Below, one piece after another: positions 1-11,895 of a stretch of DNA of 64,000 nt; the first letter of the stretch is position 1; every line of letters starts with the position of its first letter. Made by a program: the position numbers and the translations under genes. The stretch spans positions 8,797,244 through 8,861,243 of the forward strand of contig JAQFVV010012418.1 in the NCBI GenBank assembly GCA_028023455.1, given 5' to 3'. This stretch comes from Epiperipatus broadwayi. Its lineage: Eukaryota; Onychophora; Udeonychophora; Euonychophora; Peripatidae. Under the pieces are notes generated by a model. That model did not search any database. It saw nothing but the letters and a program-made list of their open reading frames with translations, and was not told where the DNA came from.

Positions 1-739
1 ACACTATTGTCTTTTTACTATGATGGGCAACTATTTCTTTTAAATGTTAAATTAATATATATAAATCAGACTCCATCCCCTGGCACTGACTAATGCAAGT
101 ACATAATCATTGTGGTGAGCTAATATAATTCTGTCAGTTAAATTAGCATTTGATGAAATAGAATCTAGAAGAACATTTCCCTAACATAATTTCATTAATT
201 TAAATAGAGAATTACAATAACTTTAATTTTAATAGTGAATTATAAAAAACAAATAAATGTATAAGTTAAATTTATTTATTTTAACATCACTTTCATCGTT
301 ATTTTTTTCAAAAGACAAAAAAAAAAAAAATGCTGAAAGTTGAAATATATTTCAATGTCAGTAATAAAGATTGTAGAAGAACATTTATCTAAGACAATAA
401 CATTAATTTAAATTAAAAATAAAAAATATCATAAAAGTTTTTCCAGTGTTTCAGTGTCAGTAGTAAAGACTAGGAGAAGAACATTCATAATGCTGAAAGT
501 TTCCTAAAGACAATAGTAATATTCATTAAGGCTGTAGCCTCAAGCACATGCATATAAAAATGTGATAGTAGGGACCTCTACAGGTCTTAAACCACAAGCT
601 TACTCTTTGGAAGAAAAGAGGGGAACCCTCTTTATGTAACACAATAAGTCTCTATTTTACCCATTTAAAATAACCCCAATTTAATGTGACACATAAAATC
701 ATCACTTCATTATTTTTAAGCTTTTTACAACTTTCCATC
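1..739. other. AT-rich stretch with diverged short repeats
   Basis: I see no gene here. Loosely related units containing 'agaagaacattt' followed by an 'attaattta' run recur near 170, 370 and 475. A further relative lies near 925, beyond this stretch. They look like decayed copies of one local AT-rich repeat. Boundaries cannot be fixed by eye. Confidence 0.4.
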
Positions 740-752
740 TCAGTAATAAATA

Positions 753-908
753 GGAAAAACTTTCCACACAGTAGATAAGTAGGTACTAGATAGGGACTTT
801 ATGCGCAAACCTTCTTGCATCCAATGATTACTCTGGCTTGCACTGTGTGGCGAATTTTGCCTGTTTTAACAGCTTGAGCAAGCATAAGAAATGGTGATCA
901 TGTGATGT
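753..908. mobile_element. Foldback-type element, smallest copy (156 bp)
   Basis: This copy is flanked by the 13-bp direct repeat TCAGTAATAAATA at 740-752 and 909-921, which I read as a target-site duplication. The left end resembles GCAAAACTCTCCATACAG. The middle carries the family core (gtaggcactagataggga, then a gattactctgg block). The right side has the inverted form ending GTTTTGCC, followed by the other family end, gatcatgtgatgt. The same pieces recur at 8603, 48969 and 52837. No coding capacity. It is most likely a non-autonomous element moved by enzymes supplied elsewhere. Confidence 0.65.
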
Positions 909-1144
909 TCAGTAATAAATACTGTAATAGAACATTTATCTTAGATAATAACATTAATTTAAATACAGAATTATATTACTTTAAAAAAAATAAAACAACT
1001 ATAAAAAAGCTTGAGCAAGCATAAGAAATGGTGATCATGTGATGTTCAGTAATAAATACTGTAATAGAACATTTATCTTAGATAATAACATTAATTTAAA
1101 TACAGAATTATATTACTTTAAAAAAAATAAAACAACTATAAAAT
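871..1144. repeat. 137-bp tandem duplication
   Basis: Two near-identical head-to-tail units run 871-1007 and 1008-1144. Each starts AGCTTGAGCAAGCATAAG and ends in 'aacaactataaaa'. The unit covers the last 38 bases of the foldback element plus its flank, so the duplication arose after that insertion. The near-identity of the units suggests a recent event. Confidence 0.9.
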
Positions 1145-4100
1145 TTCTTACAAAATGCGAACTTAAAATAATCCCAATTTAACGTGTTGCATAAAATGAC
1201 TTCATAGATATAGACTAGATAATCAGGAAAGAGTTGTATATTTTGATAACATTGCAATTACTTATCCCAAAGTAACAAAACTGCTATTTTGAAAAGCATA
1301 ACTGCAATGATATAAAATATCAAACTCTTACTTGCTCTTACACAATATGGGAAAACCTGAAAGATTTGTTGACATCTTTTATCTGAGAAAATATTCATAT
1401 TAGTGTGTTTTTATCCTCTTTTTTTCTAATATTTTTATCCAATTTTTATTTATTTATTAAGAAGTTCATTAACTTTTCATATTGTATCTTCAGTACACAC
1501 AAAATCAACTAAAAATACAGATTAAAGCATTCATAAAAGTTAGGGAAAAGATTGTGTCAGTACTTTTTTGTCTAGGGACAGGAAAGTAAATAAAGATTTA
1601 TTTTCTTTTAACACTGCTCAATAATTATTTCTTGTCTGAAAGAATTTGCAATTTGATTTTCAACATCAAGTGTAATTGAGGAAATGAAATATAAAAATTA
1701 GTGACAAAATAATTCATGGTGCAATTTCTAGTTACCATTTAAGATGAGCTAGGACAGCCACATGCCTTCTATATTTTTTAAAAAAAATTTATGTGATATT
1801 TGATTTTGTATAAATAATATAATGTGCAATTCTCCTTTATTTTTAGTTTCAATTTTGCTTGACAAAATCTTTTTTCTAAATGTCTTGCAATTTTTGGACC
1901 AACTGCTTTTTGGTGTATTTATTTTGTTTTGCTATTTTATTTCGTTTCTTTATGCTTTCTCGCACAGCTGTTGAGATTTTTTTTAAAAAAACTAAGACAT
2001 TAGGATTACCATAAGTTGTTTAAATTATGTCCTGAGTGTTATTAACCAATTATAAGATTTTTGTAAGTGCAACTCGACTTTTTACGTTGTACTAAATGAA
2101 TTGTGGCAAGCAATAATAAAATATTAATAAGTTGTGGTTAGTAATCTCAATTTCATTCATGACAGTGCTATTTTTATTTCCATCACTCCAATTGTTATTA
2201 TGTAAAAGATTTGATAATAAATATTTTAATTATACTGTTTTATCATTATTCATTGTATAAAAAGATATGTACATATTTGTTTTTAGATCAATATCTATCA
2301 AACTATGAATATAATTACAAATAGTACTATTTAATTCAACCAATCCTGATTAAAAAAAGAAATTATCCATCATATTATTTTAACTATAAAAATAAATATT
2401 TCATAACAAAAATCTAATTTTTTTTTTATATCAAGATGATTATCATATTAAAATTTTAAGAATAATTATTAATAATTTGCAATGAGGATAATTATAATAA
2501 TTTGCAATCAATCTATATTTTTTTTTAATATTTTTTTTGGAATTTAGCAGTTGAAGTTAGGAAATATAAAAGTTCTGAAGAAAATTACTGGGGTAATCGA
2601 AACTGTAAACTGTAAAAGAGAGTGGTAAATAAAGCATTGTGTAACAGTAGTAAAGTGCTGCGTGGATAATTTAGTATTATATGCTATATTTCTTTTCTAA
2701 TAATTTTTTTTTTTCATAACAAGACTATGTAATGAGCAAAATAAATTTTACCACTATTGCATTCTTGAGTATCATAATTTATATATATTTCAAATTGATA
2801 AATTAAAAAATCAGTATAATCTTTTTAAAGAAAAGAATTGAAAAACAATTATTAATTGTTCATGTCAGATGCAGTTTTCAATAAAGAAAAAAAAATTCTC
2901 ACAGAAAAAATCTATTAAATTAAAGAATTCACAACTAACATTAGTTTAGACTAATCAGAGGGATGGAAAGCTTTTGGTAGACATATAATGTATAAAGAAA
3001 TCATAGCTATAGAGCATTTAAAACAATATGTATAAGTTGGGTTTAGATGTGTGGAGGCAGACATTGAGTGTGGTACCTGAAAAGTGGGGCTAAATGTTAA
3101 GGTCGATAAAAATTAAAAATTTAATTTTTCCCCCCATTGTTTAAGTTAAAGTCTATTTGGGCCATTTAAATTAATTTGTTAGAAATTTGTTATGTTCTCA
3201 TGTATCTTTCAATAAAAATCATCAATAATTGTGCTATATTGTTATTTAATTGCCTGAATTAATATACTGATGAATTTTTTGATCTTTTACTCACTGCTAA
3301 AAAAAAAAAGGAAGGTTGGTATGCACATTTAATTGTTAAATTCAATTATTTTGACAGCTTTTTTATATTACACAGCTACAAAATTGATCCTGGGACTTTA
3401 ATTCGAGCAACAAACCATACAAAGCAATACACTGCTTATAGTATAGATCTTTATATACCTCTCTATGTTTTAAATGTTAATTATTCCTACTATTTGTTTA
3501 TGAAATCAAATAATGATTATATAATTGGCTTTTGGCAATAATGTTTTTATCCACACTGTGGCTTTGGTTTTTTAGTACACAAACTGAATAATAGTTTGTA
3601 AGATGTAAAAAATGATTATCCATGAACGTCCATCTGCTACTCAGTACTTATTTAAAAAAAGGTTTTTGCTTTTAATAATTAAACTTCCTGCTTTGATACG
3701 AATATTCTATTATTTTTTTATCTGGCTTGCTTACTTGATTGTTTATATAAATAAGAGTTTTTCATATTTTTCACATTTCATATATAATAATCAAGAATTT
3801 GCAATATTTTATTATTTTATGATAAAATTTCATGCAATTTTTGAGAAACTATTTGACATTATGAATTTTAATTACTTTGTGTTACCTTTTCATAAATTGA
3901 ATTTAAAGATGTGGATGCTTTTTTTACTGTTTCCTTATTTTTTTGACAATGTCATGTTATTTTATATTGCTAGTTGTGTTGTAACTGATATAATGTTGTG
4001 CATCAATAAATCAATATTCCTAACTTAAACTTATCTTTATATTTGTTTCTGATGCATATACACATTTCTTAAACATTTTATATATATATTTCAATTAGGC

Positions 4101-5171
4101 AAATATTAATCTATTTTTCTCTCTGTTATCTCTCAATATTACTTCTTAAGATAGCTGAATAAATTAAGCAAAGATAGATACTTATTTATCAATTAAAATA
4201 GTAAAAAAATTATAATGCCTGTGAAGCTCTACCATGTGAAATAAATGAAAGCCATATTAGGACTGACTTAAAACCAACCTTTTTGCAATAATATTGGATG
4301 AGTTTTTCAATAAAATAACTTTTTTTCAAAAATTAATGTTAAAAATAAAAAATGCAGCTATAACCATGGTGATGGAATATGCAGATGTTTTTGTGTAAAA
4401 TTGATTGATATTAATGCAAAAATAAAAATTCATCAAATCTTATTCAAATAATTTATTCTTAACTTAATCATAAACATTCTTAATTAATGGTCTTTAAAAA
4501 AATAGTCATATATTTAATCGCTTGAAAGATCAAGTTTCATTTACCTGTGCAAGTGACAAGTTAAGCTTCAACCAATTTTTTTTTTTTGTACTCTGATACA
4601 GTGATACTCGAACACAAGTATGTCAATAATGCAGGTCACATGCAGACCATACACAAAAAAACCTGCAGCCCTCCAATATTGGTAATCATAATGGTTATAT
4701 ATTTTTTGACAATACTGGATTTTTTAAATTATGATTATACATACATAAATGAATTGAGTAAATGCTACTTGTATGTTATTCTGTCTATCAAGCTTGGCAG
4801 ATGATTTTTTTGAAAATATAGTTTCAGGGGTATAAATAAATATTAAAAAACAAAATGGTTGACAAGTAGCGGATGTATTTAATATTTACAATTGTTATGT
4901 TAAAAAAAATTCTGCAAAAATTAATTATAATATTACCAATTTATTTATTATTATTTTTTGTATTAAATTAACTTATTAATATAAAAATAATAAAAATCTA
5001 AGAAATGCAAAGTATCATATTGTGTGCTTTTTAGAAGGCAATCGTACCTTTGTAAATACTTCACTGCGTGCTATTCTGTCAAGGAAAATCCCAAACTTTC
5101 ATCATTTTTTCAAAAACACACTTTAAAATTTTTTTGTATTTATTCAGTGTAATACTGCAGCATGTATTAAT
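1145..5171. other. AT-rich DNA without recognisable genes
   Basis: I see no gene or named repeat here. A 138-codon open frame on the plus strand (3612-4028) is very rich in Phe, Ile, Tyr and Leu, as expected of noise in AT-rich DNA, and shows no domain. A shorter frame at 4586-4804 is of the same kind. Confidence 0.5.
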
Positions 5172-5331
5172 AATATGAAATATCAAATCACCTCAAATGT
5201 TAAGAAATTTTTAGCCACACTCTCTGTGAATCAATATATTTATTCACAGAAGGCATAGCTGAACAATTTTTAATATTTGAGGTGATTTGATATTTGAAAT
5301 TTCTTAATGTTTGAGGTGATTTGATATTTAT
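5172..5331. repeat. Small palindromic repeat
   Basis: The motif CAAATCACCTCAAA appears inverted at about 5184-5197 and then twice in the opposite sense (TTTGAGGTGATTTG) near 5277 and 5311. At the centre lies a 9-bp stem, TCTGTGAAT...ATTCACAGA (about 5223-5250). The whole block can therefore fold as a nested hairpin. It may be the end of a decayed foldback or MITE-like element. It lies upstream of the hAT relic, but no link between them is shown. Confidence 0.5.
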
Positions 5332-5639
5332 TTTAGGTAACACTATGATCTGGAATTATAAACATATGAGACATGTTATTGTTTGCAAATGTGAGATACT
5401 TCCATGATTTAGAAAATCTGGTCAAGCCCATGCCATTCTGATGGTTTAATTGGGCTTTGAATGTTAATGAGAGTATACTGACAGTGGGTTTTTTTTTAAA
5501 TTATTAAAAATTCATAATAATGTTGAAGCCCTTTACCAGTATGAATAAAAAAAGATGCCTTGGAAAAGTACATTATAGTTTTTTTATTTAAAAAAAAGGG
5601 AATTACAATATTTTTGTATTGAAAAAATAAAATTTTATA

Positions 5640-6985
5640 TTCGATGTATAGAAACTTCACCACAATTTGCAAAAAGTATAATCTCAAGCGGCATTACAAT
5701 ACAAATCATAAAGAATGCTATGATAAATATGTTGGGAAACTTCGAGAAGGTAAATATCAGAATTAAAACTGATCTTTAGAAAACAAAAAAATGTTTTTAC
5801 CAAGCCTACTGAGAATAATGAGGCTGTTGTTAAAACTAGCTATTTATTAGCATACTTAATTGCAAGCAAGTCAAAAACATTTGCTGAAGGGAAATTTAGC
5901 ATGAATGTATTGTTAAAACAGTAGAAGTGTTATGTCTAGAACAATTAAAGAAGTTTAAAAATATAAGTTTATCTTGAAATACCATTGCTAGTGGAATTGA
6001 TGATATAGCCAAGATTTTAAGGAATTAACTGAAATCAGTAATTCCAACATACATACTAATTCCATTGCAATTGGTGAAAATATAGATGCACAGGATACCA
6101 CTCAATTAGCTATTTTTATTCATGGATGTGATATAAACTTGAAAGTTAGCGAAGAGCTTTTAGAACTTATTTCCATACATGATACAATTAGAAGTGTTTA
6201 TATTTCTGACAATCTTATAAAAGTTATGATTCAATACAATTTATTGCTAAAAAAGCAAGATTGTCTCCTGCTATGACTGATGTTCTTAAAGGGGTTTCTG
6301 CCAAGTTTTTAAAAAAATACAAAAAAGAAAATGACTATTTTCAATATTTTCATTGCATTATTCATCAGAAAACAGTTTTAAATATTGGATATGTTCTGAA
6401 AAATGTCACTAAAATGGTAAAGTATATTAGTGCACATGACCTTAATCATTGTCAGTTTGTTAAATTTCTAGAAGATGTAGAAAGTGAATACATTGATCTT
6501 TATTATACAGAAATTAGATGGCTTTCCAATCATAATATTTTGAAGTGATTCTTCAATTTTCTGGATGAAATTGCTATTTTTTTAAAGACAAAAAATTTTG
6601 AATGTAAAATATTGCAAGATGATCAATGGATAAAGGATTTGGCTTTTTCAGTTAACATTATAAATCACCTTAGTCTACCTAATCTTAAACTACAAAGGCA
6701 AACCTCATATAGTCACAATGTTGTTTGACAATATTAATGTTTTAGTCACAATGTTGTTTGACAATATTAATGTTTTCAAACAAAAATGATTACTTGAGGA
6801 AAAAAGTAAACTTCACTTTTTTTTTTTAATCTGAATCTTTTTTTGCTAGTCAATATTATAAAAATCACTGGGGTTAAAATTTTCAGAATACCCTAGTCAA
6901 CTTGCAATATTAGAAAAAGAATTTTAAAAAAGATTTTCAGATTTTTTTTAAAAAAAGTGAACTTCTTTATCCCCAGACTTCTTTC
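5640..6985 (+). pseudogene. hAT transposase relic 1, N-terminal and central part
   Basis: Reading across frames gives the typical order of a GTF2IRD2/SCAND3-type hAT transposase. First comes a zinc-finger tail with an RHY..NH pattern and KYVGKLREGK (about 5670-5760). Next is an EAVVK.SYLLAYLIA block (about 5820). Then comes a long open stretch at 6261-6548 containing PAMT, CIIHQ and the block LYYTEIRWLS. Last are LEEKSKLHF and a KRFSDF block near 6940. Many stops and frameshifts make it inactive. A 33-bp in-frame tandem repeat lies at 6711-6776. The reading breaks at about 6985, where a LINE tail begins, and resumes at 8568 and 9348. In living relatives the protein cuts and rejoins hAT DNA; here only the fossil remains. 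Confidence 0.8.
6711..6776 (+). repeat. 33-bp tandem duplication
   Basis: Two head-to-tail copies starting AGTCACAATGTTGTTTGACA lie at 6711-6743 and 6744-6776, inside the hAT relic. The 33-bp period equals 11 codons, so the duplication does not shift the frame. Confidence 0.9.
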
Positions 6986-8567
6986 AGTGCTTAGAACGTT
7001 CTTGGGTTAAACTGGCCTCCAATTTAATATGGCCAAGTCGTCTGCCTGGTATTTATATTCTGGTAAGATAATTCCTCGCCAATTTGCGGCAAAGCCTCAC
7101 AACTTTCTATATTTGAATCCACCTCTGCCATGAGGAGCTCTGTCCAAAATAAGCTACTTCAATCTACACAGAAGATCACGTCCTCCCTATCCAAAGTTTA
7201 CGTGTCCATGTTCACCAAATCCTCTCTTATCAATATGCTAATATTCCACAGAATATCCTATTTCACCCCAGTCATCAATTTCACCAAAGTCTTCATCAAG
7301 AAGATACACAAGATGTGCACTTATCTGATTAGAGGGGGCAAAGTGCAACCATCAGTTTGAGAAGCAAACACACAAAGCTCAATGGGTTATCCCTACATTC
7401 CATAGATACATTTATATTTTAACGTTCCTACAACTCTGGCTACAGAATGTGCCTGCAGAATCCCAACTCCTTGCCATTTAAGGAGATCACTCCCAGAGAC
7501 AGGCCTCCCCCTATTAACATGGATTAGCTGGCAATCCTCACATCTCTTATCTCCAAATTTACTACTCTTCCTAACAAGCCATCCTCAATGAAAATCACTT
7601 TCTGGGAAGCATACTACATCCTTAATCCTGATGTTTCTGCAGGATCAACTATCCTCTAGCTTAACAACCATCTGCTAATCAAGAAATTTAAGCGATGGTT
7701 CTTTGAACCCAAATTCTTTGACTTCCTGTTGAAGATAAACCTCAACACATTGCCTACTAAACATTTTCTTGTACATCACCGAGGATTCTCAGACATAGAT
7801 TCCACTTGCACTCTATGCCTCAGAGAAGAGGAAACTTCTCTTCACCTCCTCTGCTACTGTGTTTCCCTTCAACCCTACAGAGACCTTATAGCCTCCATAC
7901 TAAATGACTACTCTCATTGACAATATACTGTGTGGATCCATCCCAGAGATACACTCATCAACATTCTTGTTGTTTTTGTTATGGTACACCCAGGGCTGGC
8001 TTACCTTTAATCATGCACTGGAGCACCCTCTTGGTTTATACATTGATAAAATGGAAAAAATTTGAAAAAGACCAGAATTTGGCCCCCTCCTACATTTACG
8101 ATGCCACATGGAAGCTAATTTATTTGCCTCCCTAAGGCAGATCCCTTTCATACTTGAATACATATCTCCTATCATGGAAATGATTAGTATTATTATTTTA
8201 ATTTTAAAAAAAATAGAAAATACCTATTGTTAAATAAGAAATGAGACTTTTCCTATAGTAAAGAAATATATTGTTACTTTGAATTTAAAATAAACGAAAT
8301 TTGATTAAAGCAAAAAAAAAAAAAAACTTTTACATAAGTAAATCTACAACTACAGATTACTCATGTAACCAAAGCAACCCAAGTTATGTAAAACCATGTA
8401 ACTAATCTACAGTATGTAAAAATTTCCTGTAATCTGGTGTAATATAATAAATCAACTTTTATATATGTAAACCTACAACTACGGTTTGCCCATATAAACT
8501 CAGCAATCCATGCTATGTAAACTCTTGTAATCCTTTAAGACAAATAAAGCTTATCATTATAAAAAAA
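6986..8567 (+). mobile_element. Non-LTR retrotransposon (LINE) 3' fragment
   Basis: This insertion splits the hAT relic. Frames at 7130-7360 and 7729-7920 translate to the region after the RT domain of a LINE. It includes a Cys-His zinc knuckle, CTLCLREEETSLHLLCYC, with C-x2-C-x8-H-x4-C spacing, which is common at LINE RT C-termini. The RT core and endonuclease are missing, so the copy is 5'-truncated. The 3' UTR has an A-run near 8313-8326, an AATAAA at about 8542 and a final A-run near 8561. The clade (L1-, CR1- or I-like) is not clear from this piece. Several stops show it is dead. Confidence 0.7.
8338..8530 (+). repeat. Diverged tandem units in the LINE 3' UTR
   Basis: Two related units (about 8328-8445 and 8446-8535) share 'acttttata..gtaaa.ctacaactac' and later 'tatgtaaa'. 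The period is roughly 120 bp. They suggest an internally duplicated 3' tail. Confidence 0.6.
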
Positions 8568-8602
8568 ACTGTGAATGATAATTTACAACTAAAATTGAAA
8601 TT
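8568..8602 (+). pseudogene. hAT transposase relic 1, short middle segment
   Basis: After the LINE tail the hAT frame resumes for about 11 codons (VNDNLQLK...). It is then cut by the foldback element, and the last 12 bases (8591-8602) are the left copy of that element's target duplication. Joined in thought to 9348 onward, this matches the QLELIxLQCD region known in GTF2IRD2-type transposases. Confidence 0.65.
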
Positions 8603-9347
8603 AAACAGAGGTAAAACTCTCCATACAGTAGTGCCACCCTGTGCCAAACAGAGTAATCAATGGATGCCAGAAGGCTTGTGCATAAAATCCCTATCGAGTG
8701 CCTACTCATCTAATATCCCCAGACTAGTTTCTAGCTTATGGCCATCAACAACGAGGAGCCTTGGATCTGAGAGCACTGCACCTAGATCTTAGGATCTAAT
8801 GCAACCCTCCAACAGCCACCTTTTAACTCTACTTTACTACAAAACTATGAGAATGAAATTGAAAACACAATAATATTTTCAATCTAAGCTCAATAGCTTA
8901 TATAGTCATATGGGTCTGAACTCAATTCAGCACCCATACATTTTGTCATCTTTGGCTCTTAAACAACCATAGCCACCACTATCCTATTAGGCAGGATTGG
9001 TGTTAAACCACTAAACATCACATGATCACAATCTCTATGCTAGCACATAATTGTAAACAAAGGCAAAACTCTCCATACAGTAAAGATAAAACTCTCCATA
9101 CAGTAGTGCCATCCTGTGCCAAACAGAGTAATCAATGGATGATACTACTGTATGGGCACAAGCCAGAAACTAGTCTGGTGATATTGGATGAGTAGGCACT
9201 AGATAGGGATTTTATGCACAAGCCTTCTGGCATCCATTGATTACTCTGTTTGGCACAGGGTGGCACTACTGTATGGAGAGTTTTGCCTTTGTTTACAACA
9301 ATTATGTGCTAGTATAGAGATGGTGATCATGTGATGTTTAGTGGTTT
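8603..9347. mobile_element. Foldback-type element, 745-bp copy with 12-bp target duplication
   Basis: The flanking direct repeat is AAAATTGAAATT at 8591-8602 and 9348-9359. The left end reads aaacagagGTAAAACTCTCC. The right end is GTGATGTTTAGTGGTTT. A block of about 150 bp starting near 8611 returns inverted at about 9160-9290, so a long hairpin can form. A further copy of the ends sits inside, near 9005-9110. No open frame is convincing. The insertion lies inside a coding frame of the older hAT transposase, which fixes both borders exactly. Confidence 0.8.
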
Positions 9348-9645
9348 AAAATTGAAATTCAATGTGATGTCATATTGAAACAAATTATATAGAAGTTGGA
9401 TTCCAAATTTCTATAATTATTTATCAGTCCATCGATTTCCTAATATATTGTACCATTAGGTTTATTTTATCATGTATGGAAGCACATATTGTGTGAACAA
9501 TTCTTTTCAATTTTAAAAACCAATAAGACTGCAGAAAAATCAAGCTTAATGGAAACCAACACATATAGTCAATTTTAAAAGTATCTACAGCTCACCAAAT
9601 TTTGAAAAGTTGGTTAATGAAAAACAATGCCAAGTCTCTTCAAAA
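9348..9645 (+). pseudogene. hAT transposase relic 1, C-terminal dimerisation region
   Basis: Past the foldback element the translation gives IEIQCDVILK, then RFPNI, YGSTY and CEQ.FS-like pieces. It continues into a region like the ends of GTF2IRD2-type hAT proteins, where SLTDEHL and KLVN blocks are usual. This is the hAT C-terminal dimerisation domain, with at least two frameshifts. Confidence 0.7.
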
Positions 9646-10689
9646 AAATAATGCAATATCATTAAATTAAATTGTTGGTGATTTGGAAAACAACTTCTGT
9701 TCTTTACATGTGTTTATTAACATAGTTATATTTTTTTAGCCCATGACTTGATATTAAATAGTTCATGTGGCCTTTGGTGGTAAATGAGTTAAACATGTTT
9801 GCTCTAACATATGTTAACTTATACAGAATTTCCACTGATAAATATTCCAGAATCATTGCAAAAAATAGAGCAATTCATCTTCAATTCAGTATAAGAAAAC
9901 ACAATTCTTAAGTCCATTATTAAAAAAATGATACTAAGTCTCTAAATTGGCTAAAATGCAAAGTAAAAACATCACAAAACAATGAGTAAGTTACATTTTG
10001 CTATAAATAAAAATTCTATCAGCTGTAATATAAATATTGCTACAGAAGGTTTAAAAATATAACAAATGAATAAATAAAATTACTACCTTATGCCAGCAAG
10101 AATAGACTAATTTTAATGAAGCAAAACAAAATATTGCTACAAATAAAAAATAAAAAAGATTATAAAGAGGTTAAAGGAAGGGGCAAATAGAAATCTGTGA
10201 TAAATTTAACATGGATGTAACAAATTAAAATAAGTAGCAGAATACAATAAAAAACAATCTGATCCAAAACTCTAACATATAGTAAATAAATTGTTTGGTT
10301 TAAATGTTAGTTAAAATATTTGATAGTATATATACATCAAATATTTTATCAGAATTGAATCTTTACTTGGAGTACACAAATGGTCAGATTGAATTTGTTT
10401 GATATGATCTACTTTATTTTTAATGCTTGGAAATCATCCTTAAATGACATTTGCTCATGGATTACAATTTTTGAACAACTTGAAGATCAAGATATTCAGC
10501 TTTTGACTGTAATTTGAGGTTTGAGTAAACCATGTGATGATAATTTCCAAGTGAAAGCAAAACTTTTAGATGAAAAATAATTATATAAATGTAGATTTGC
10601 TTCTTCAAATTAAAAACGAAATTATCATATATATATATTTTTTGCTGTTGTAAAGAGTAAATATTGATTTGTATTTTCTGAAAGTTTAT
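9646..10689. other. AT-rich DNA, nothing recognised
   Basis: No open frame, repeat or RNA gene that I can support. It may include the 3' end of the hAT element, but I did not find a terminal inverted repeat. Confidence 0.4.
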
Positions 10690-11895
10690 GATGTTGGTAT
10701 ATTATTAGATGTGATATGTTGGACTATTTCAATCATCTATGAGTGAATGTTGAATGTACAGAAAATTTTAAACCTTATTTAAACTTTTCAAATACAAACA
10801 ATTTTCTCCACTTTTATTCAGCTACTATGCACAGTGACAGTATTTGCATAGAAGTTGAACTCACATCTTTAGATTCTTGAATATCAAATTTAAGGCAAAT
10901 GCTCTAACCAACTGAGCTATTCTGTCAAAGGGAACAGATAGTAGAATTTTGATGTATTTATATATGAGGATTGGTTCAAATCCTCCTGAGTCCTTCAATT
11001 TTTTTCCCTAAGCCCTTCAATTTATTTATTTATTTTTTAATATTATTTCTTTTTTAAAAGAAAGATTAAATAGAGGCTTCCATACATTGTGTATAGCCAC
11101 ACTGGGTCGACTTATGGGATTTTTTACCCAAGTCATATGAGCAGCTTTCTTGAATTTTTTTCCAAGCATTTTTTGTCTTTATCCAATATTTTTGTGTTTT
11201 CCCAATTAAACATATGGTCATTAATACATACATGGTCTGCTACAATAGTCACATCTGTTTTTTCTCTTTCAACCATTTGCTTGTGTTCTTTCAATCACTG
11301 TTCAACAGGAAAACAGGTCTCACCAATATATTTCCTTCCACATTCACATGGTATTTCATAGATGCAGTTTTTGTTCTTCAACATTTCCAGTTTAGGTTTA
11401 GTAGAAGTAAGAATTTTTTGAAATGTTGTATGTCTTTGAAAATCTGTTCTAATGTTATATTGACTGCAGATTTTCTTTAATTTGTCTGCCATTCCTGGTA
11501 CATATGGATAACTATAATGCCAATAATTGTTTTTCCTTTTTGGATCTCTTTGTGTTGTCTATTAAAGATTTTTTTTCTTGATGACTGCTGATGGATAACC
11601 ATTCTTCATAAGTGTTTGTTCTATATGAATCTTTTCATTTTCCAAATCACTGGTTTCTGAAAAAATCTCCTTTACTCTGTTCCATAGAGATAATACAATT
11701 CCATGTTTAGTGTTTCTGGTATGATTGAACATATGTGCCAAGTACATGCCAGTGTGTGTTGGTTTCCTATACACTGTTGTTTTTACCTTACCCTGAGGGA
11801 ATCTCATCACAAGAATGTCCAGGAATGCTAATTTTTGTTCTCATTCTGATTCCATTGTGAATTTAATTGAAGGATATATGTTGTTAATTTGCATC
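10690..11895 (-). pseudogene. Penelope-like element, minus-strand copy (left arm)
   Basis: On the minus strand the RT thumb region (11562-11840: KTTVYRKPTHTG, then ENEKIHIEQTL) is followed by a GIY-YIG endonuclease start (11295-11492: CIYEIPCECGRKYIGET). This order, RT then GIY-YIG, is diagnostic of Penelope-like elements. The copy has frameshifts, lacks the N-terminal RT, and ends in a T-rich run (about 11000-11060, A-rich in sense). It pairs as an inverted repeat with 12325-13500. Confidence 0.85.
10855..10927 (-). repeat. tRNA-like sequence at the 3' side of Penelope copy 1
   Basis: Read on the minus strand it has an A-box-like block (ATAGCTCAGTTGGTTAGAGC) and, further on, a B-box-like GAGTTCAACTTC. 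The spacing is longer than in a simple tRNA. It could be a SINE head or a tRNA relic built into the element. Copies in the same place follow the other two Penelope relics. Confidence 0.65.

Noticed and set aside
3612-4028. 138-codon open frame on the plus strand
   Set aside because: Composition is dominated by Phe, Ile, Leu, Tyr and Lys as expected from AT-rich DNA, with no domain or neighbouring gene.
10855-10927. Functional tRNA gene
   Set aside because: A- and B-box-like blocks exist, but the spacing and the lack of a clear cloverleaf and acceptor stem argue against a working tRNA; it recurs with the Penelope copies.
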